Shown piece after piece: positions 26,666 to 35,648 of a DNA stretch of 64,000 nt; positions within the stretch are counted from its first letter, which is position 1, and each line of letters opens with the position of its first letter. The stretch covers positions 1 to 64,000 of the forward strand of contig CAUZFZ010000014.1 in NCBI GenBank assembly GCA_963579025.1, in the 5' to 3' direction. Position numbers and translations under genes: made by a program. The notes under the pieces are model-generated. The model had not been told where the DNA came from. It saw only the letters and a program-made list of their open reading frames with translations, and ran no database searches. The DNA comes from CAUZFZ01 sp963579025. GTDB lineage: Bacteria > Planctomycetota > Planctomycetia > Planctomycetales > Planctomycetaceae.

Positions 26666-28606
26666 TTAATCTACAGCGAGTTGTTGCGCGTAGAAACGGC
26701 TGACTGGGATTGAGCGGAAACGGCAGGAAAGGTCGCTGCCAGCCTCGGCACTTTCCCAGTAGCTCATCACAGCGCGATCGCGCACGAAGATCAGACTCGG
26801 ATAGGAAAACGTCCGCTTCGGATTCGATTCCAGATTGCCGACCGTTCGCCAGGTCTGGCCCTCATCGCTGGAAACGGCCATCGTCAAGGGGGTTCGCTTA
26901 CCTCCGTGTCCGGCGCCGGGGACGAAAGTGTTGTTCCAGATCAGGACCAGGTCGCCTGTCGATGGAATGCGGCGCAGCGTCGAGGGTGCTTCCGGAGCTT
27001 TGACGCCCAGCGTCTCCATTTTCGTCCATGTGTCGCCTCCATCCGATGAATAGCTCTTGCCGATGAAGCCCAGTTGCGTGCGGACTATCATCAGCACTCG
27101 GCCGTCGTCGAGTTCGATCATTTCCGGTTCCATCGCTCCGCGTTTTGGTGCGTCGACCTGACCGCGCCCAGTGCGCCATGTGCGTCCGGCGTCGTCCGAG
27201 ATGTAACAGTGCGACACAAAGTGATTCACCTTGCGCACGTCAGCGGTTGATGCGGCGGGCACCAGAAGCCGACCACTCGACAATTGAGTCACGCGGTCGT
27301 TGTTGACAACGTGATAACCGTCGTCGCTGGTCACCAGTGTGGGTTCACCGAAAGTCGCCGCATCATCGCTGGAGAATCGCACCAGCAGATCGAGGTCGTT
27401 GAAGCTGTTCTTCTGCAGATAGAACATCGCGAGCGTGCCGGGCATGCCCTCGGACGTTCCACCGCTGAGCCGCCGCAACGTGACACTCATCACATTCAGC
27501 CCGCCAGTGTTCTTCTGCAGGACACGCTGATCACTCCAGGTGCGACCACCGTCGCTCGATGTGCGTCCCACGATGTGCGCTTTGGCGAAATCGCTGCCAC
27601 TGTTCTGAAACTCTGTCGTCGCAAACAACAGTGATCCGTTCGCGAGTGCAACGATCGAGCCTTCGGTGTACCGCGGATTCTTCGGGGTACTCGCATACAC
27701 GAGCTGAGAAACATCTTCGCCGCGTGCAGGCGGCACCGGCCTGGCCATCTGGAGCAGTGACTGGGCCGCCCGATAACGGGCATCCGGATGCGGATCGTCG
27801 AGCATTGCCCTCAGTCTGTCCGTGACGTTGACCGCCCACGCATCGCCGGCAAATGTCGCCGCGTAAGTACGCACCGCCGACTCATCGCTTTTCAGATTCC
27901 GGGCGAGCGCGGCCAGGCCATCGGCATCACCCAGTGCCGCCAGCGAGTGCTCGAAGTAGACGCGAGTCAGCTCGTCCTTGCACCGCGGCAATTGTTTCTT
28001 CAAGGCCAGAATGTCACGGTCATCGCCGATCCGGCCGAGGACCCAGGCTGCGATCATGAACAGGCTCGAGTCTTCATGACTGAGCATTTTCCGCAGGAAC
28101 CGCATGGCAACCGGGTTGCCACAGCGGCCGAGTGCGGCGGCAGTCATCAGCTTCAGACGCAGATTGTCCGCCGTCTCGAATCGCTTCCGCATCGCCTTTC
28201 CGTCGCCGATCTCGACGACCTTGTAAAGACTCTCGGCCGCGTGAATGTGCCCGAATGTTTCGTCACCAGCGAGAATTCGCAGCATGATGTCGGCACGTGA
28301 TTTGTCACCCGCTCGAATCAGCTCGCGCGAAACTCCGCACCGTTGCTGGTCATCAAGCTCGGTCTTGAGTTTCGGCGTAAGAAACTTAATGACCTCGTCA
28401 CCGTGCCCGCCCAGTGTCAGTCCTTCGGCGGCGTGAATGGACGGCCAGAACTCGTCGCCATGCATTCCGGCACGCAGAACATCCAGGCACTTTTGTCGTG
28501 TTTCGGAATCCAGCGTGATGCTCTTTTTCTCAGCCTGTGCCAACTGAGAGCAGGCCAGCAGCAGGCCAGTTGCCAGCAGCAGGAAGTGTTGATGGTGCGA
28601 TTTCAT
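26666..28606 (-). CDS. Exported HEAT-repeat plus sialidase (BNR) protein
   Basis: About 646 residues from the ATG at 28606; an alternative ATG lies at 28630. The signal sequence contains LLLACSQLAQA, so either a lipoprotein (Cys after LLA) or a cleaved AQA site is possible. Residues about 25-270 are alpha-helical HEAT-like repeats (AAALGRCGNPVAMRFLRKML, AAWVLGRIGDDRDILALK). The C-terminal 350 residues are a six-bladed sialidase propeller with Asp boxes SSDGGRTWSD, SDDAGRTWRT, SSDGGDTWTK and SSDEGQTWRT. Predicted exo-glycosidase or carbohydrate-binding protein of the cell surface. Substrate not identifiable. Confidence 0.82.
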   Translation of the reverse strand: MKSHHQHFLLLATGLLLACSQLAQAEKKSITLDSETRQKCLDVLRAGMHGDEFWPSIHAAEGLTLGGHGDEVIKFLTPKLKTELDDQQRCGVSRELIRAGDKSRADIMLRILAGDETFGHIHAAESLYKVVEIGDGKAMRKRFETADNLRLKLMTAAALGRCGNPVAMRFLRKMLSHEDSSLFMIAAWVLGRIGDDRDILALKKQLPRCKDELTRVYFEHSLAALGDADGLAALARNLKSDESAVRTYAATFAGDAWAVNVTDRLRAMLDDPHPDARYRAAQSLLQMARPVPPARGEDVSQLVYASTPKNPRYTEGSIVALANGSLLFATTEFQNSGSDFAKAHIVGRTSSDGGRTWSDQRVLQKNTGGLNVMSVTLRRLSGGTSEGMPGTLAMFYLQKNSFNDLDLLVRFSSDDAATFGEPTLVTSDDGYHVVNNDRVTQLSSGRLLVPAASTADVRKVNHFVSHCYISDDAGRTWRTGRGQVDAPKRGAMEPEMIELDDGRVLMIVRTQLGFIGKSYSSDGGDTWTKMETLGVKAPEAPSTLRRIPSTGDLVLIWNNTFVPGAGHGGKRTPLTMAVSSDEGQTWRTVGNLESNPKRTFSYPSLIFVRDRAVMSYWESAEAGSDLSCRFRSIPVSRFYAQQLAVD

Positions 28607-28630
28607 GTTGAGTGTCCGATTGAAATTCAT

Positions 28631-28720
28631 GTAGGCCGGAACAAGCGCAGCGCTGTTCCGGCAAGAAGCGATCCGAGGTATCGGGAGTGCCGGAACTGCG
28701 CTGCGCTTGTTCCGTCCTAC
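28631..28720. repeat. Dispersed palindrome, GTAGGCCGGAACAAG family
   Basis: Begins GTAGGCCGGAACAAGCGCAG and ends with the inverted counterpart CTTGTTCCGTCCTAC. It is related to the perfect palindrome at 40532-40602 and lies upstream of the sialidase gene in a 283-nt gap. Confidence 0.8.
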
Positions 28721-28749
28721 TCAGATGGACGTCCTGCGACAGTCCAGTT

Positions 28750-28815
28750 CTTCGCGGCCTCTGCGATCTTCTGTTCCGTCAGTCTTTCCAACAGAAGATC
28801 GCAAAGAACGCGAAG
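28750..28815. repeat. Inverted repeat with CTTCGCG/GCGATCTTCTGTT arms
   Basis: Arms 28750-28775 and 28790-28815 are inverted copies over about 26 bases with a few mismatches around a 14-base loop. It sits next to the preceding palindrome but is a different family. Confidence 0.7.
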
Positions 28816-28889
28816 CTCCGGACTCATGGATTCTGTTCCGACTTCACATGGATCGCAGAAACGATTGAGTGACACATCTTGAGTTCGTC

Positions 28890-29858
28890 CTACGGGCCGA
28901 CTTCCGGTTCGCTCAGCGACGGCTGTTCTGTGGCAATAGAGTAATCCCGTTCCTCAGACGACGGATGTCCCCACGGGCCGAAGGTGCCGAATTCTTCACA
29001 TTGGTCGTCGCCCGGAACGAATGTCACATCGATGCCCTCGGGAGTTACATCGCAACGATGAAAGCCAACGCGGGTGTCGGCATCGGACCAGCGATCCGCG
29101 AGCTGCGAGGTGTTGCCGCCGGCCCGTGATCGATAGATGCGGATGCCGTCAACAACCTGGACCGGTCGGCCGGTGTGGACATGTCCACAGAACAGGATGT
29201 CGACGCCAGCGGCATTCAGCAGTTCGAACAGTCGCCGCCGGTACGGACGGTCGATCGAAAAATACCAGTTGTCGTACTGGTCCGACTGCGTGATGTCCCA
29301 TTCGGGTTCATCTAGACTTTCCATGAACGGCCAGAAGTGCATCATCGCCACGTGATGTCGTGACGCCCGACGCCGTGGCAGTTGTTCGAGCATTCGCCAC
29401 ATGCGTTGTTCGTGCGGCAGTCCGCTGCCCGCGACTCCCGCAAAGAAGCCGGTGAAGCGCACGTCGCGTTTCTGAAACGACCAGTGAATCGGGCCAAAGT
29501 ACGACGAGAACAGATCAAGTCGAGCGGCAGTGACCTGCAGTTTCGTGTCGTCCCACGGACGCTTTGTGCCGCGACGATCGGTGTGTTTGTTGCCGACGTC
29601 CATGTTGCCGGGAATGACGAACGTCGGGAATGGCAGTGCGTCGAGGTCGTCTCGCGCCTGCTCGTACTCGAATTCGTGAATATCGCCGTCGCGCGTCAGG
29701 TCCCCGCCATGGATCAGGAACTCGGCATCGATCGCTGACATCTGTTCGTGTATCGCTGCCCACCTTTGATTGATCGCCGGCCGGAAGCGATACGACCGCG
29801 GCGTTCCCATATGACTGTCACAGGTATGCAGGAAAGTCCAGGCGTCGGAGTGGCTCAT
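28890..29858 (-). CDS. Calcineurin-type metallophosphoesterase
   Basis: A 322-residue protein from the ATG at 29858 (MSHSDAWTFLHTCDSH), preceded by GAGG; the open frame runs on upstream to 30290 but crosses a palindromic repeat and is not coding. Metal-binding motifs are DSHMG, GGDLTRDG, GNMDVGN, MMHFWPF and GHVHTGRP, matching the five-block metallophosphoesterase pattern. No signal peptide, so cytoplasmic action is expected. Two oddities: the first block is D-S-H rather than D-x-H with a preceding Ile/Leu-Thr, and GNMD replaces the usual GNHD, as in some cAMP-phosphodiesterase-like relatives. Substrate unknown. Confidence 0.8.
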   Translation of the reverse strand: MSHSDAWTFLHTCDSHMGTPRSYRFRPAINQRWAAIHEQMSAIDAEFLIHGGDLTRDGDIHEFEYEQARDDLDALPFPTFVIPGNMDVGNKHTDRRGTKRPWDDTKLQVTAARLDLFSSYFGPIHWSFQKRDVRFTGFFAGVAGSGLPHEQRMWRMLEQLPRRRASRHHVAMMHFWPFMESLDEPEWDITQSDQYDNWYFSIDRPYRRRLFELLNAAGVDILFCGHVHTGRPVQVVDGIRIYRSRAGGNTSQLADRWSDADTRVGFHRCDVTPEGIDVTFVPGDDQCEEFGTFGPWGHPSSEERDYSIATEQPSLSEPEVGP

Positions 29859-29935
29859 GGCGTAACCTCGGGGTTGTCTCTGGCAACACTGTAGCGGGAT
29901 GCGCCAGAATCCGAATCCAGTCGGCCGCGACACAA

Positions 29936-30045
29936 CTCGTTCCGACGCTCTGCGTCGGAACGGAGGCCGGACGCTCCGCGTCACGTCAATCGTCATGGGA
30001 CGCAGAGCGTCCAGAAAAGAATTCCCACGCAGAGCGTGGGAACGA
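29936..30045. repeat. Cluster of GACGCTCTGCGTC-type palindromes
   Basis: Three neighbouring inverted units: TTCCGACGCTCTGCGTCGGAA, then GGACGCTCCGCGTC facing GACGCAGAGCGTCC, then TTCCCACGCAGAGCGTGGGAA. They fill most of the divergent gap between the phosphoesterase and the VWA gene and explain the spurious N-terminal extensions of both frames. Confidence 0.85.
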
Positions 30046-30063
30046 GCACACAGTTTTCGCCTC

Positions 30064-32922
30064 ATGCAATTCGAATTCCCAGAACTTCTAATCCTCGCGA
30101 TTCCCGCATGGCTGTTGTTCCGCCGTGTGGACGACAGTCGTGGTGTGACGAAGTGGCTGCGTCTGACTCTGCTGCCAGTTCTGCTGCTGGCGTTAACAGG
30201 GCCGCGGATCAACGTCGGTGGTAGCGGCGTGGATGTTGTTGTTGTCGCCGATCGCTCGCTGTCGCTGACTGCCGGGACGCATGCCAACATTCGCGAGCTG
30301 ATTCAGAATCTGGAGAACCATGTCGCCTCGGAGGTCAGCCGCGGCGATCGCGTCAGTCTGGTGACATTCGGGTCGGACGCGCGCGTTGAGTATGAACTGT
30401 CCGCGCGAAACAGTAGCCAGGACGGTTATCTGAAGGACGTCAATCCGAACGGCAGCGATCTGGACGCCGCCATTCTGACAGCACTGGACCGCGTCAATCC
30501 GGATCGACCGGCACGAATCATTGTGTTGTCCGATGGAGAGGCGACTGGTCGCGAACCGTCGTCCGCCGCTCGTCGCGCCCGGGAACAAGGCGTGCCTGTC
30601 GACTGCCGCGTGTTCGAACGACTCGATGCCGGCGACCTGTCGGTTGAGTCGGTGCTGCTGCCCCAGACGATCGTTCCGCGCGAGCCGTTTCAGTATTCCG
30701 TGTGGATTCATGCCGATCGTGAAGCCGACGCTGCCGTGCGCGTCCTGCGCGATGGACGTGAGATCGCCCGTAAGGAGCAGCATTTTGACCACGGTATGAA
30801 TCGAGTGCTGTTTCGCGATCTGCTGGAAGACGGCGGCTCGCACGCATACTCGGTCGAGTTGCTCATCGATGACGATCCCGTTGCCGAGAACAACGTCGGA
30901 GCCGGTGCCGTGCTCGTTGATGCCGGCCCGCGAGTGTTACTGCTCAATCCGGATGGCCAGGCAGGACAGATCGGAGACGCGCTCACGGCGGCGCGAATTC
31001 CGTTCGACGTCAGCACGGGAACAGGACACCTGCTGTCGCAGGCGTCGCTGGATCGTTACCGGGCGGTCGTGCTGGAGAACGTGCCCGCTGACGACCTCGG
31101 ACGACTGAAGATGGAACGACTGGCTCAGTTTGTGGAAGACCTGGGCGGCGGACTGATGATGACCGGCGGGAAATCGAGCTTTGGAGCAGGCGGGTATTTT
31201 CGAAGTCCGCTCGAGGATGTGCTGCCTGTCTCGATGGAATTACGCGAAGAGCATCGCAAGATGCGTGTCGCCATCGCAGTCGCTCTCGATCGATCCGGCA
31301 GCATGACGGCTTCGGTCGCCGGCGGGAAAACCAAGATGGACCTGGCGAATCTGGGTACCGCCGAGGTCGTCAAACTACTTTCACCGCAGGACATGATCGC
31401 GGTCATCGCCGTCGACAGTTCACCACATGTGATTCAAAAAATGACGCGTGTTGATAACCCGGCCGCGATCGCCAGTCGCGTGCGCAAGATCGAAAGCATG
31501 GGTGGCGGAATCTTCGTGTACGAAGCGCTGGTCGCTGCCGGGAAAGAGCTGATGAAAGCCGGCGGCTACAGCACGCGGCACATCATTTTGTTTTCGGATG
31601 CAGCCGACAGTGAAGTACCCGGCGCCTACAAGGCGCTGCTGAAGAAATACGCCGCCGCCGGCATCACCTGCAGCGTGATTGGACTGGGCACGACCGCGGA
31701 CTCGGATGCGAAACTTCTGGAAGACATCGCGAAGCTGGGCAGCGGCAACATCATGTTCAGCTCTGATGCGAAGGAGCTTCCTCGTCTGTTCACGCAGGAC
31801 ACGATGAGCATCGCACGCAACACGTTTATCGTGGCGGACGAAGAAGAGCAGCCCAACGGATTCCCGGGTGAACTGATTGCCGACGCTCGACTGATGGGCA
31901 ATCTGGGGACTGGAGCGTTCCCGAATACGAAGGGATACAACCTCAGTTATCTGAAACCCGATGCCACTGCGGCAGTCCTGTCACGCGACGAATACGAAGC
32001 CCCGTGGTCGTCATTCTGGTATCGCGGCCTTGGTCGAGTCGCCGCAATCACACTGGAAGTGGACGGTGAGCATACTGGGGCATTCGGCCAATGGGACAAC
32101 TACGAGGACTTCATCGTCACGCACGTCCGCTGGCTTCTGGGCAGCGGCGATCCCGACGATGTTTACGTGAAGATCGAACAAGCCGGACAGGACGCGGTCG
32201 TGTCTGTCGAGCTCGATCCGGATCGCCCCGGTCAGGATGAAACCAAGCCGCCGACTCTGGTCATCGTTCCCCCGGGCCGGGAACGCGAAGCGGTGATCGA
32301 GCCGGACTTCGTCTGGACCGGCCCGCATTCGCTGCAGGCTCGCTTTCCACTGAATCGGACAGGGACCTATCGGACTCTCGTTCGCACCGGGGACCGGCGC
32401 TTCGCTCGCGGACCGGCCGTGACACTGCCGTACTCGCCCGAGTTCGCACCGCGCATTGGCCTGCCAGACGGGCCTGAAACGCTGGAACGAATCAGTGAAT
32501 TGAGCGGCGGGGTTCTCCGCACGGATGTGCTCGAGGTCTTTAATGACCCACCGCGATCGGCTCGTACATACTCGCTGCTCGTCCCGCTGATGATTGCCGG
32601 CATCTGTCTTCTGCTGATCGAGATCGCCGGCCGTCGCCTCGCCCTGTGGCAACGGCTTGTGGATGTCACACAACCTTCATTGCCGAAGTCGGCGATCCAG
32701 CCGGCATCGCCCGAGAAACAGGCAGCGGCCGGATGGTTCTCATCCTGGAGGAAGAAGGCCCAGCGAACGAAGGCGCGGCCAGCCCCGACCCAACCGACGG
32801 CGGTGAGTGCTCGAACGGACAGCGCCCCTCCGGCGCCACAGCCGTCGCCTCCTCAGTCATCAGCGTCAGCAAAGTCGGTCTTTGAGCAAGCCAAGAAGCG
32901 CGCCCAGCGTCGGCTCAAATGA
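30064..32922 (+). CDS. Large membrane protein with two VWA domains and a GATase-like segment
   Basis: A 952-residue protein from ATG 30064 (MQFEFPELLILAIPAWLLF). Two N-terminal membrane spans are followed by a VWA domain (VVVADRSLSLT, a DxSxS metal site near residue 62). A class I glutamine-amidotransferase-like fold is next (VLLLNPDGQAGQIGDALTAA, then GGGLMMTGGKSSFGAGGYF), then a second VWA (AVALDRSGSMTAS). A C-terminal span (LLVPLMIAGICLLLIEIAG) precedes a Pro/Ala/Lys-rich tail. This order matches planctomycete proteins related to BatA/YfbK-type surface proteins. Function unknown; periplasmic ligand or metal-dependent complex assembly is a guess. Confidence 0.85.
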   Translation: MQFEFPELLILAIPAWLLFRRVDDSRGVTKWLRLTLLPVLLLALTGPRINVGGSGVDVVVVADRSLSLTAGTHANIRELIQNLENHVASEVSRGDRVSLVTFGSDARVEYELSARNSSQDGYLKDVNPNGSDLDAAILTALDRVNPDRPARIIVLSDGEATGREPSSAARRAREQGVPVDCRVFERLDAGDLSVESVLLPQTIVPREPFQYSVWIHADREADAAVRVLRDGREIARKEQHFDHGMNRVLFRDLLEDGGSHAYSVELLIDDDPVAENNVGAGAVLVDAGPRVLLLNPDGQAGQIGDALTAARIPFDVSTGTGHLLSQASLDRYRAVVLENVPADDLGRLKMERLAQFVEDLGGGLMMTGGKSSFGAGGYFRSPLEDVLPVSMELREEHRKMRVAIAVALDRSGSMTASVAGGKTKMDLANLGTAEVVKLLSPQDMIAVIAVDSSPHVIQKMTRVDNPAAIASRVRKIESMGGGIFVYEALVAAGKELMKAGGYSTRHIILFSDAADSEVPGAYKALLKKYAAAGITCSVIGLGTTADSDAKLLEDIAKLGSGNIMFSSDAKELPRLFTQDTMSIARNTFIVADEEEQPNGFPGELIADARLMGNLGTGAFPNTKGYNLSYLKPDATAAVLSRDEYEAPWSSFWYRGLGRVAAITLEVDGEHTGAFGQWDNYEDFIVTHVRWLLGSGDPDDVYVKIEQAGQDAVVSVELDPDRPGQDETKPPTLVIVPPGREREAVIEPDFVWTGPHSLQARFPLNRTGTYRTLVRTGDRRFARGPAVTLPYSPEFAPRIGLPDGPETLERISELSGGVLRTDVLEVFNDPPRSARTYSLLVPLMIAGICLLLIEIAGRRLALWQRLVDVTQPSLPKSAIQPASPEKQAAAGWFSSWRKKAQRTKARPAPTQPTAVSARTDSAPPAPQPSPPQSSASAKSVFEQAKKRAQRRLK

Positions 32923-32981
32923 CATCAGACCAACAGCCTGGTGGCCCGGCGATTTGCTGGCGCAGTCTGCCGTGCGGGCGA

Positions 32982-33737
32982 TCAAAAGATGCCGAGGTGA
33001 TCACGCGCTTCGTCGGTCATCCGCTCGGGGGACCAAGGCGGCGTCATGACAAGTTTGATCTCGGCTTCGTCAACGTCCCGGAGACGTTCCAGTGCCATTT
33101 TCGACTGCTGCACAATCTGTGGACCAACCGGGCAGGCGGGGCTTGTCAGCGTCATGTCCACGTAGGCTCTCTGGCCGTCGTGGTTGATCGAATACACAAG
33201 GCCAAGGTCGACGATGTTGACCATCAGTTCCGGGTCGATGACCGTGCGTAGCGCGTCGATCATCTTTTCATCGACCGATTTGTCGCGTCCGTCGTCGCTC
33301 GCATCTTCCGCAGTGGCGCCTTCGGCAGCGGCTTCGGCGTCAGGTACATCGGCGGACTGCGACTGGCTCTGTGTCTGTAATGCTGCGACCGGTTGCGCTC
33401 CGACGAAGCTGGCATGATCGCACTCGCATAACTTCAGCCAGATGTCGTTACCTTCAATCTTCACGTCGTAGATCGGCACACTTTCGGTGGCCGGCATGCA
33501 CTTTGGCTGGCCCGTCCGCAAGTCGAATCGCGCTCCGTGTCGAGGGCATGTGATTTCGCCATCAGACACAGGACCGTCTGTCAGTGGTTGACCATCGTGC
33601 GTGCACACATCTTCAACCGCCGCGTATGTCCCGTCGTCGTGCTGGAGCAACAGAACGGGAATGTCGTCCACGAAGACACTCAATCGTCCCCCGGGCTGGA
33701 GTTCATCGACCGATGCGACTTGTTCGAATTCAGGCAT
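32982..33737 (-). CDS. Rieske ferredoxin fused to SufT/MIP18 (DUF59) domain
   Basis: A 251-residue protein from ATG 33737, with AGGTGAG 7 nt upstream; a GTG at 33749 would add four residues. The N-terminal part is a Rieske [2Fe-2S] domain with CTHDG and CPRHGARFD (CxH...CxxH) near residues 45-70. A Glu/Ala/Asp-rich linker follows, then DUF59/MIP18 (VIDPELMVNIVDLGLVYSI, SPACPVGPQIVQQSKMAL, TPPWSPERM). DUF59 proteins aid Fe-S cluster maturation in many bacteria, as SufT. As the last gene of the suf cluster it probably moves or repairs clusters; the fusion with a Rieske domain is the unusual part. Confidence 0.82.
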   Translation of the reverse strand: MPEFEQVASVDELQPGGRLSVFVDDIPVLLLQHDDGTYAAVEDVCTHDGQPLTDGPVSDGEITCPRHGARFDLRTGQPKCMPATESVPIYDVKIEGNDIWLKLCECDHASFVGAQPVAALQTQSQSQSADVPDAEAAAEGATAEDASDDGRDKSVDEKMIDALRTVIDPELMVNIVDLGLVYSINHDGQRAYVDMTLTSPACPVGPQIVQQSKMALERLRDVDEAEIKLVMTPPWSPERMTDEARDHLGIF

Positions 33738-33741
33738 GGTT

Positions 33742-35067
33742 TTACTCACCTATTCCGAGCTTCTTTTCGACGGCCGCGTCCAATGTCTCCCGCACAAGTT
33801 CGACCGGGATACGGTCCGTCACTGTCTGCAGGAAACCCTGCACGATCATGTGCATGGCTTCGCGTTCGCTGAGGCCGCGGCACATCGCGTAAAACACCTG
33901 GTCGACGTCAACACGACCGGCGGTTGCCCCGTGAGTACACCGGACGTCATCCGCCTCAATCTCCAGCCCAGGAATTGCGTCACAGCGGGCGGTTGATGAG
34001 AGCATCAGTGAATCGTTCCGCTGATAGCCGTCGGTGTGTTGCGCTTCTTCCTCAACCTTGATCATTCCACGCCAGACAACCCGCGACTTGTCACGCAGCA
34101 CGTCCTTGTAGAGCAGATCCGATCGAGTATCCGCTGCATTATGGCTCTGTTGCGTGTAGTAACTGAGGAACTGCCGCTCGGTAGCGAATGTAACGCCGTT
34201 GACTTCGGCTTCGGCCCCGCGACCGTCCAGATGCACGTCCTGATGAATGTGTGCCAGCTTGGCGCCGAGACCGCCGACCGTCCATTGCAGCGAGCCGTTC
34301 GATTCAACGCGTCCACACTGATGTGCAATGTGCCAGGTTTTCTGATTCCAGTTCTGAAGCTGGACGTATCGCAGGCGGGCTTCCTTACCGACCAGCAGTT
34401 CGACCGCTCCAACATGCAGTCCCGCCGCGTCCAGAGAAGCCGACGACGTTTCCTCCAGAAGAGTCGCCTCGGCGTCATCTTCCAGTATGACGAGTGTATG
34501 ACTGAGGTCCGAAGCGCAGTCCTCTGACAGAGCGATCAGGCTGTAAAGCGGCTCATCGATCGTGACGCCGCGCGGAACGTACAGAACGGCTCCACCGGTC
34601 CAGAATGCGGCATGCCACGCAGAGAACCTGTCCGTGCCTGGCAACACAGCACGCGAACTGAAATGCGGTCGCAGCGTATCGCCGTGCTCGCGCATGATCG
34701 TCGACAGGTCACCGAACAGAACGCCCTTTGCCTTCAGCTCGTCGGAGAGCGAGAAGCTCTGGCAGCCTCCATCGACATGCACGACCGAACCACCGAATTC
34801 GGCGCGATCCTGCATCAGCGTTGTGAATTCACCAGCGGACGTCGACGTTCCCAGCCAGAAGCGGTCAGGGCGGAAGGCCCGCATCTCAATCCGCTTCCAT
34901 TCTTCCGGTTCCAGCTCGTCTGCGAGCTGCTCCTGGAAGATCTCGAAGGCATCACGCCGTCGGGCCGTAACCCAATCCGGCTCGTCGCGAGACTGCAGGA
35001 ATTCCTCAAAAACATCCGGCGAGAAACCGGCAGGGAACGCGACGGATGAAGCGATTGCTGTTGTCAT
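33742..35067 (-). CDS. sufD: Fe-S cluster assembly protein SufD
   Basis: A 441-residue SufD. Its closest features are the C-terminal SufBD signature GATAGRVDVDQVFYAMCRGL and ALSE-type LSEREAMHMIVQGFL, plus YVPRGVTIDEPLY and SLMLSSTARCDAIPGLEIEA. It forms the SufBC2D scaffold with SufB and SufC. Its stop overlaps the start region of the downstream Rieske-SufT gene. Upstream it is separated from sufB by two small unrelated genes. Confidence 0.95.
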   Translation of the reverse strand: MTTAIASSVAFPAGFSPDVFEEFLQSRDEPDWVTARRRDAFEIFQEQLADELEPEEWKRIEMRAFRPDRFWLGTSTSAGEFTTLMQDRAEFGGSVVHVDGGCQSFSLSDELKAKGVLFGDLSTIMREHGDTLRPHFSSRAVLPGTDRFSAWHAAFWTGGAVLYVPRGVTIDEPLYSLIALSEDCASDLSHTLVILEDDAEATLLEETSSASLDAAGLHVGAVELLVGKEARLRYVQLQNWNQKTWHIAHQCGRVESNGSLQWTVGGLGAKLAHIHQDVHLDGRGAEAEVNGVTFATERQFLSYYTQQSHNAADTRSDLLYKDVLRDKSRVVWRGMIKVEEEAQHTDGYQRNDSLMLSSTARCDAIPGLEIEADDVRCTHGATAGRVDVDQVFYAMCRGLSEREAMHMIVQGFLQTVTDRIPVELVRETLDAAVEKKLGIGE

Positions 35068-35109
35068 TGCTTAGTCAGATACTCGAGACATGTTCGGAGC
35101 GGGCACGCT

Positions 35110-35337
35110 TCAGACTGCGTCAACGGCCTCGTAAACTTTACCGTGCTGAGTCAGCCATTCGATGTCGCCGGAGGCTGCATGCTCTTCGACCTGCCGTAGA
35201 AGATTAATCGTCACCGCCTCGAAACACGGCTCACTTGGATCATCCTCAGGAATCACCAATTCGACTGGAACGGCGACAACGTACTTGTCGGTTTGGACAA
35301 GTTTGGTCCGAGCAACTCGCTCGCCTGAAATCCGCAT
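35110..35337 (-). CDS. Small hypothetical partner of the DUF4258 protein
   Basis: A 75-residue acidic protein (MRISGERVARTKLVQTDKY at the N-terminus) starting 3 nt after the DUF4258 gene, so the two are translated as a unit. It has a beta-rich start and an acidic amphipathic C-terminal helix, but no DNA-binding motif that I can name. By position and size it could be the cognate antitoxin or inhibitor of the DUF4258 protein. That function is inferred, not seen. Confidence 0.55.
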   Translation of the reverse strand: MRISGERVARTKLVQTDKYVVAVPVELVIPEDDPSEPCFEAVTINLLRQVEEHAASGDIEWLTQHGKVYEAVDAV

Positions 35338-35340
35338 GTT

Positions 35341-35628
35341 TCACACCTGATCAAAGAAATGTACCGTGACCAGCTTGGCCGCATTGTTCTGTGGCAGGAG
35401 AGACCAGACGGCTTTGAATTCCGCCCCGTCAGGCAGCCACTGACGGACCTCCACAACCGGATTGGGATGCGCGTCCAGGCGTTCGACGATCAGCCGTCCG
35501 TCATCCAGACCCGCGACTGCCTGCCATTCGACGATGCCACGTTCTTCGAGTCTCTCCGATGCATGCAGTCCAATGACGTATCTCTCACTCTCCACAAGTT
35601 GTTGAACCGTCTGAAACAGAGTCGCCAT
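35341..35628 (-). CDS. DUF4258-like small protein (possible toxin)
   Basis: A 95-residue protein with HASERLEERGIVEW near residue 22, the HAxxRxxERGI pattern of DUF4258 proteins, then beta strands ending in KLVTVHFFDQV. DUF4258 members resemble RelE/YoeB-type ribonuclease toxins and are often found as half of toxin-antitoxin loci. The gene sits between sufB and sufD, on the same strand, 20 nt after the sufB stop. Toxicity is not demonstrated and could be absent. Confidence 0.65.
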   Translation of the reverse strand: MATLFQTVQQLVESERYVIGLHASERLEERGIVEWQAVAGLDDGRLIVERLDAHPNPVVEVRQWLPDGAEFKAVWSLLPQNNAAKLVTVHFFDQV

Positions 35629-35648
35629 GTTATCTCGCCGTCAGTCAA

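Noticed and set aside
29859..30290. N-terminal extension of the metallophosphoesterase to 30290
   Set aside because: It crosses a cluster of palindromic repeats and the start of the divergent VWA gene; a good start lies at 29858.
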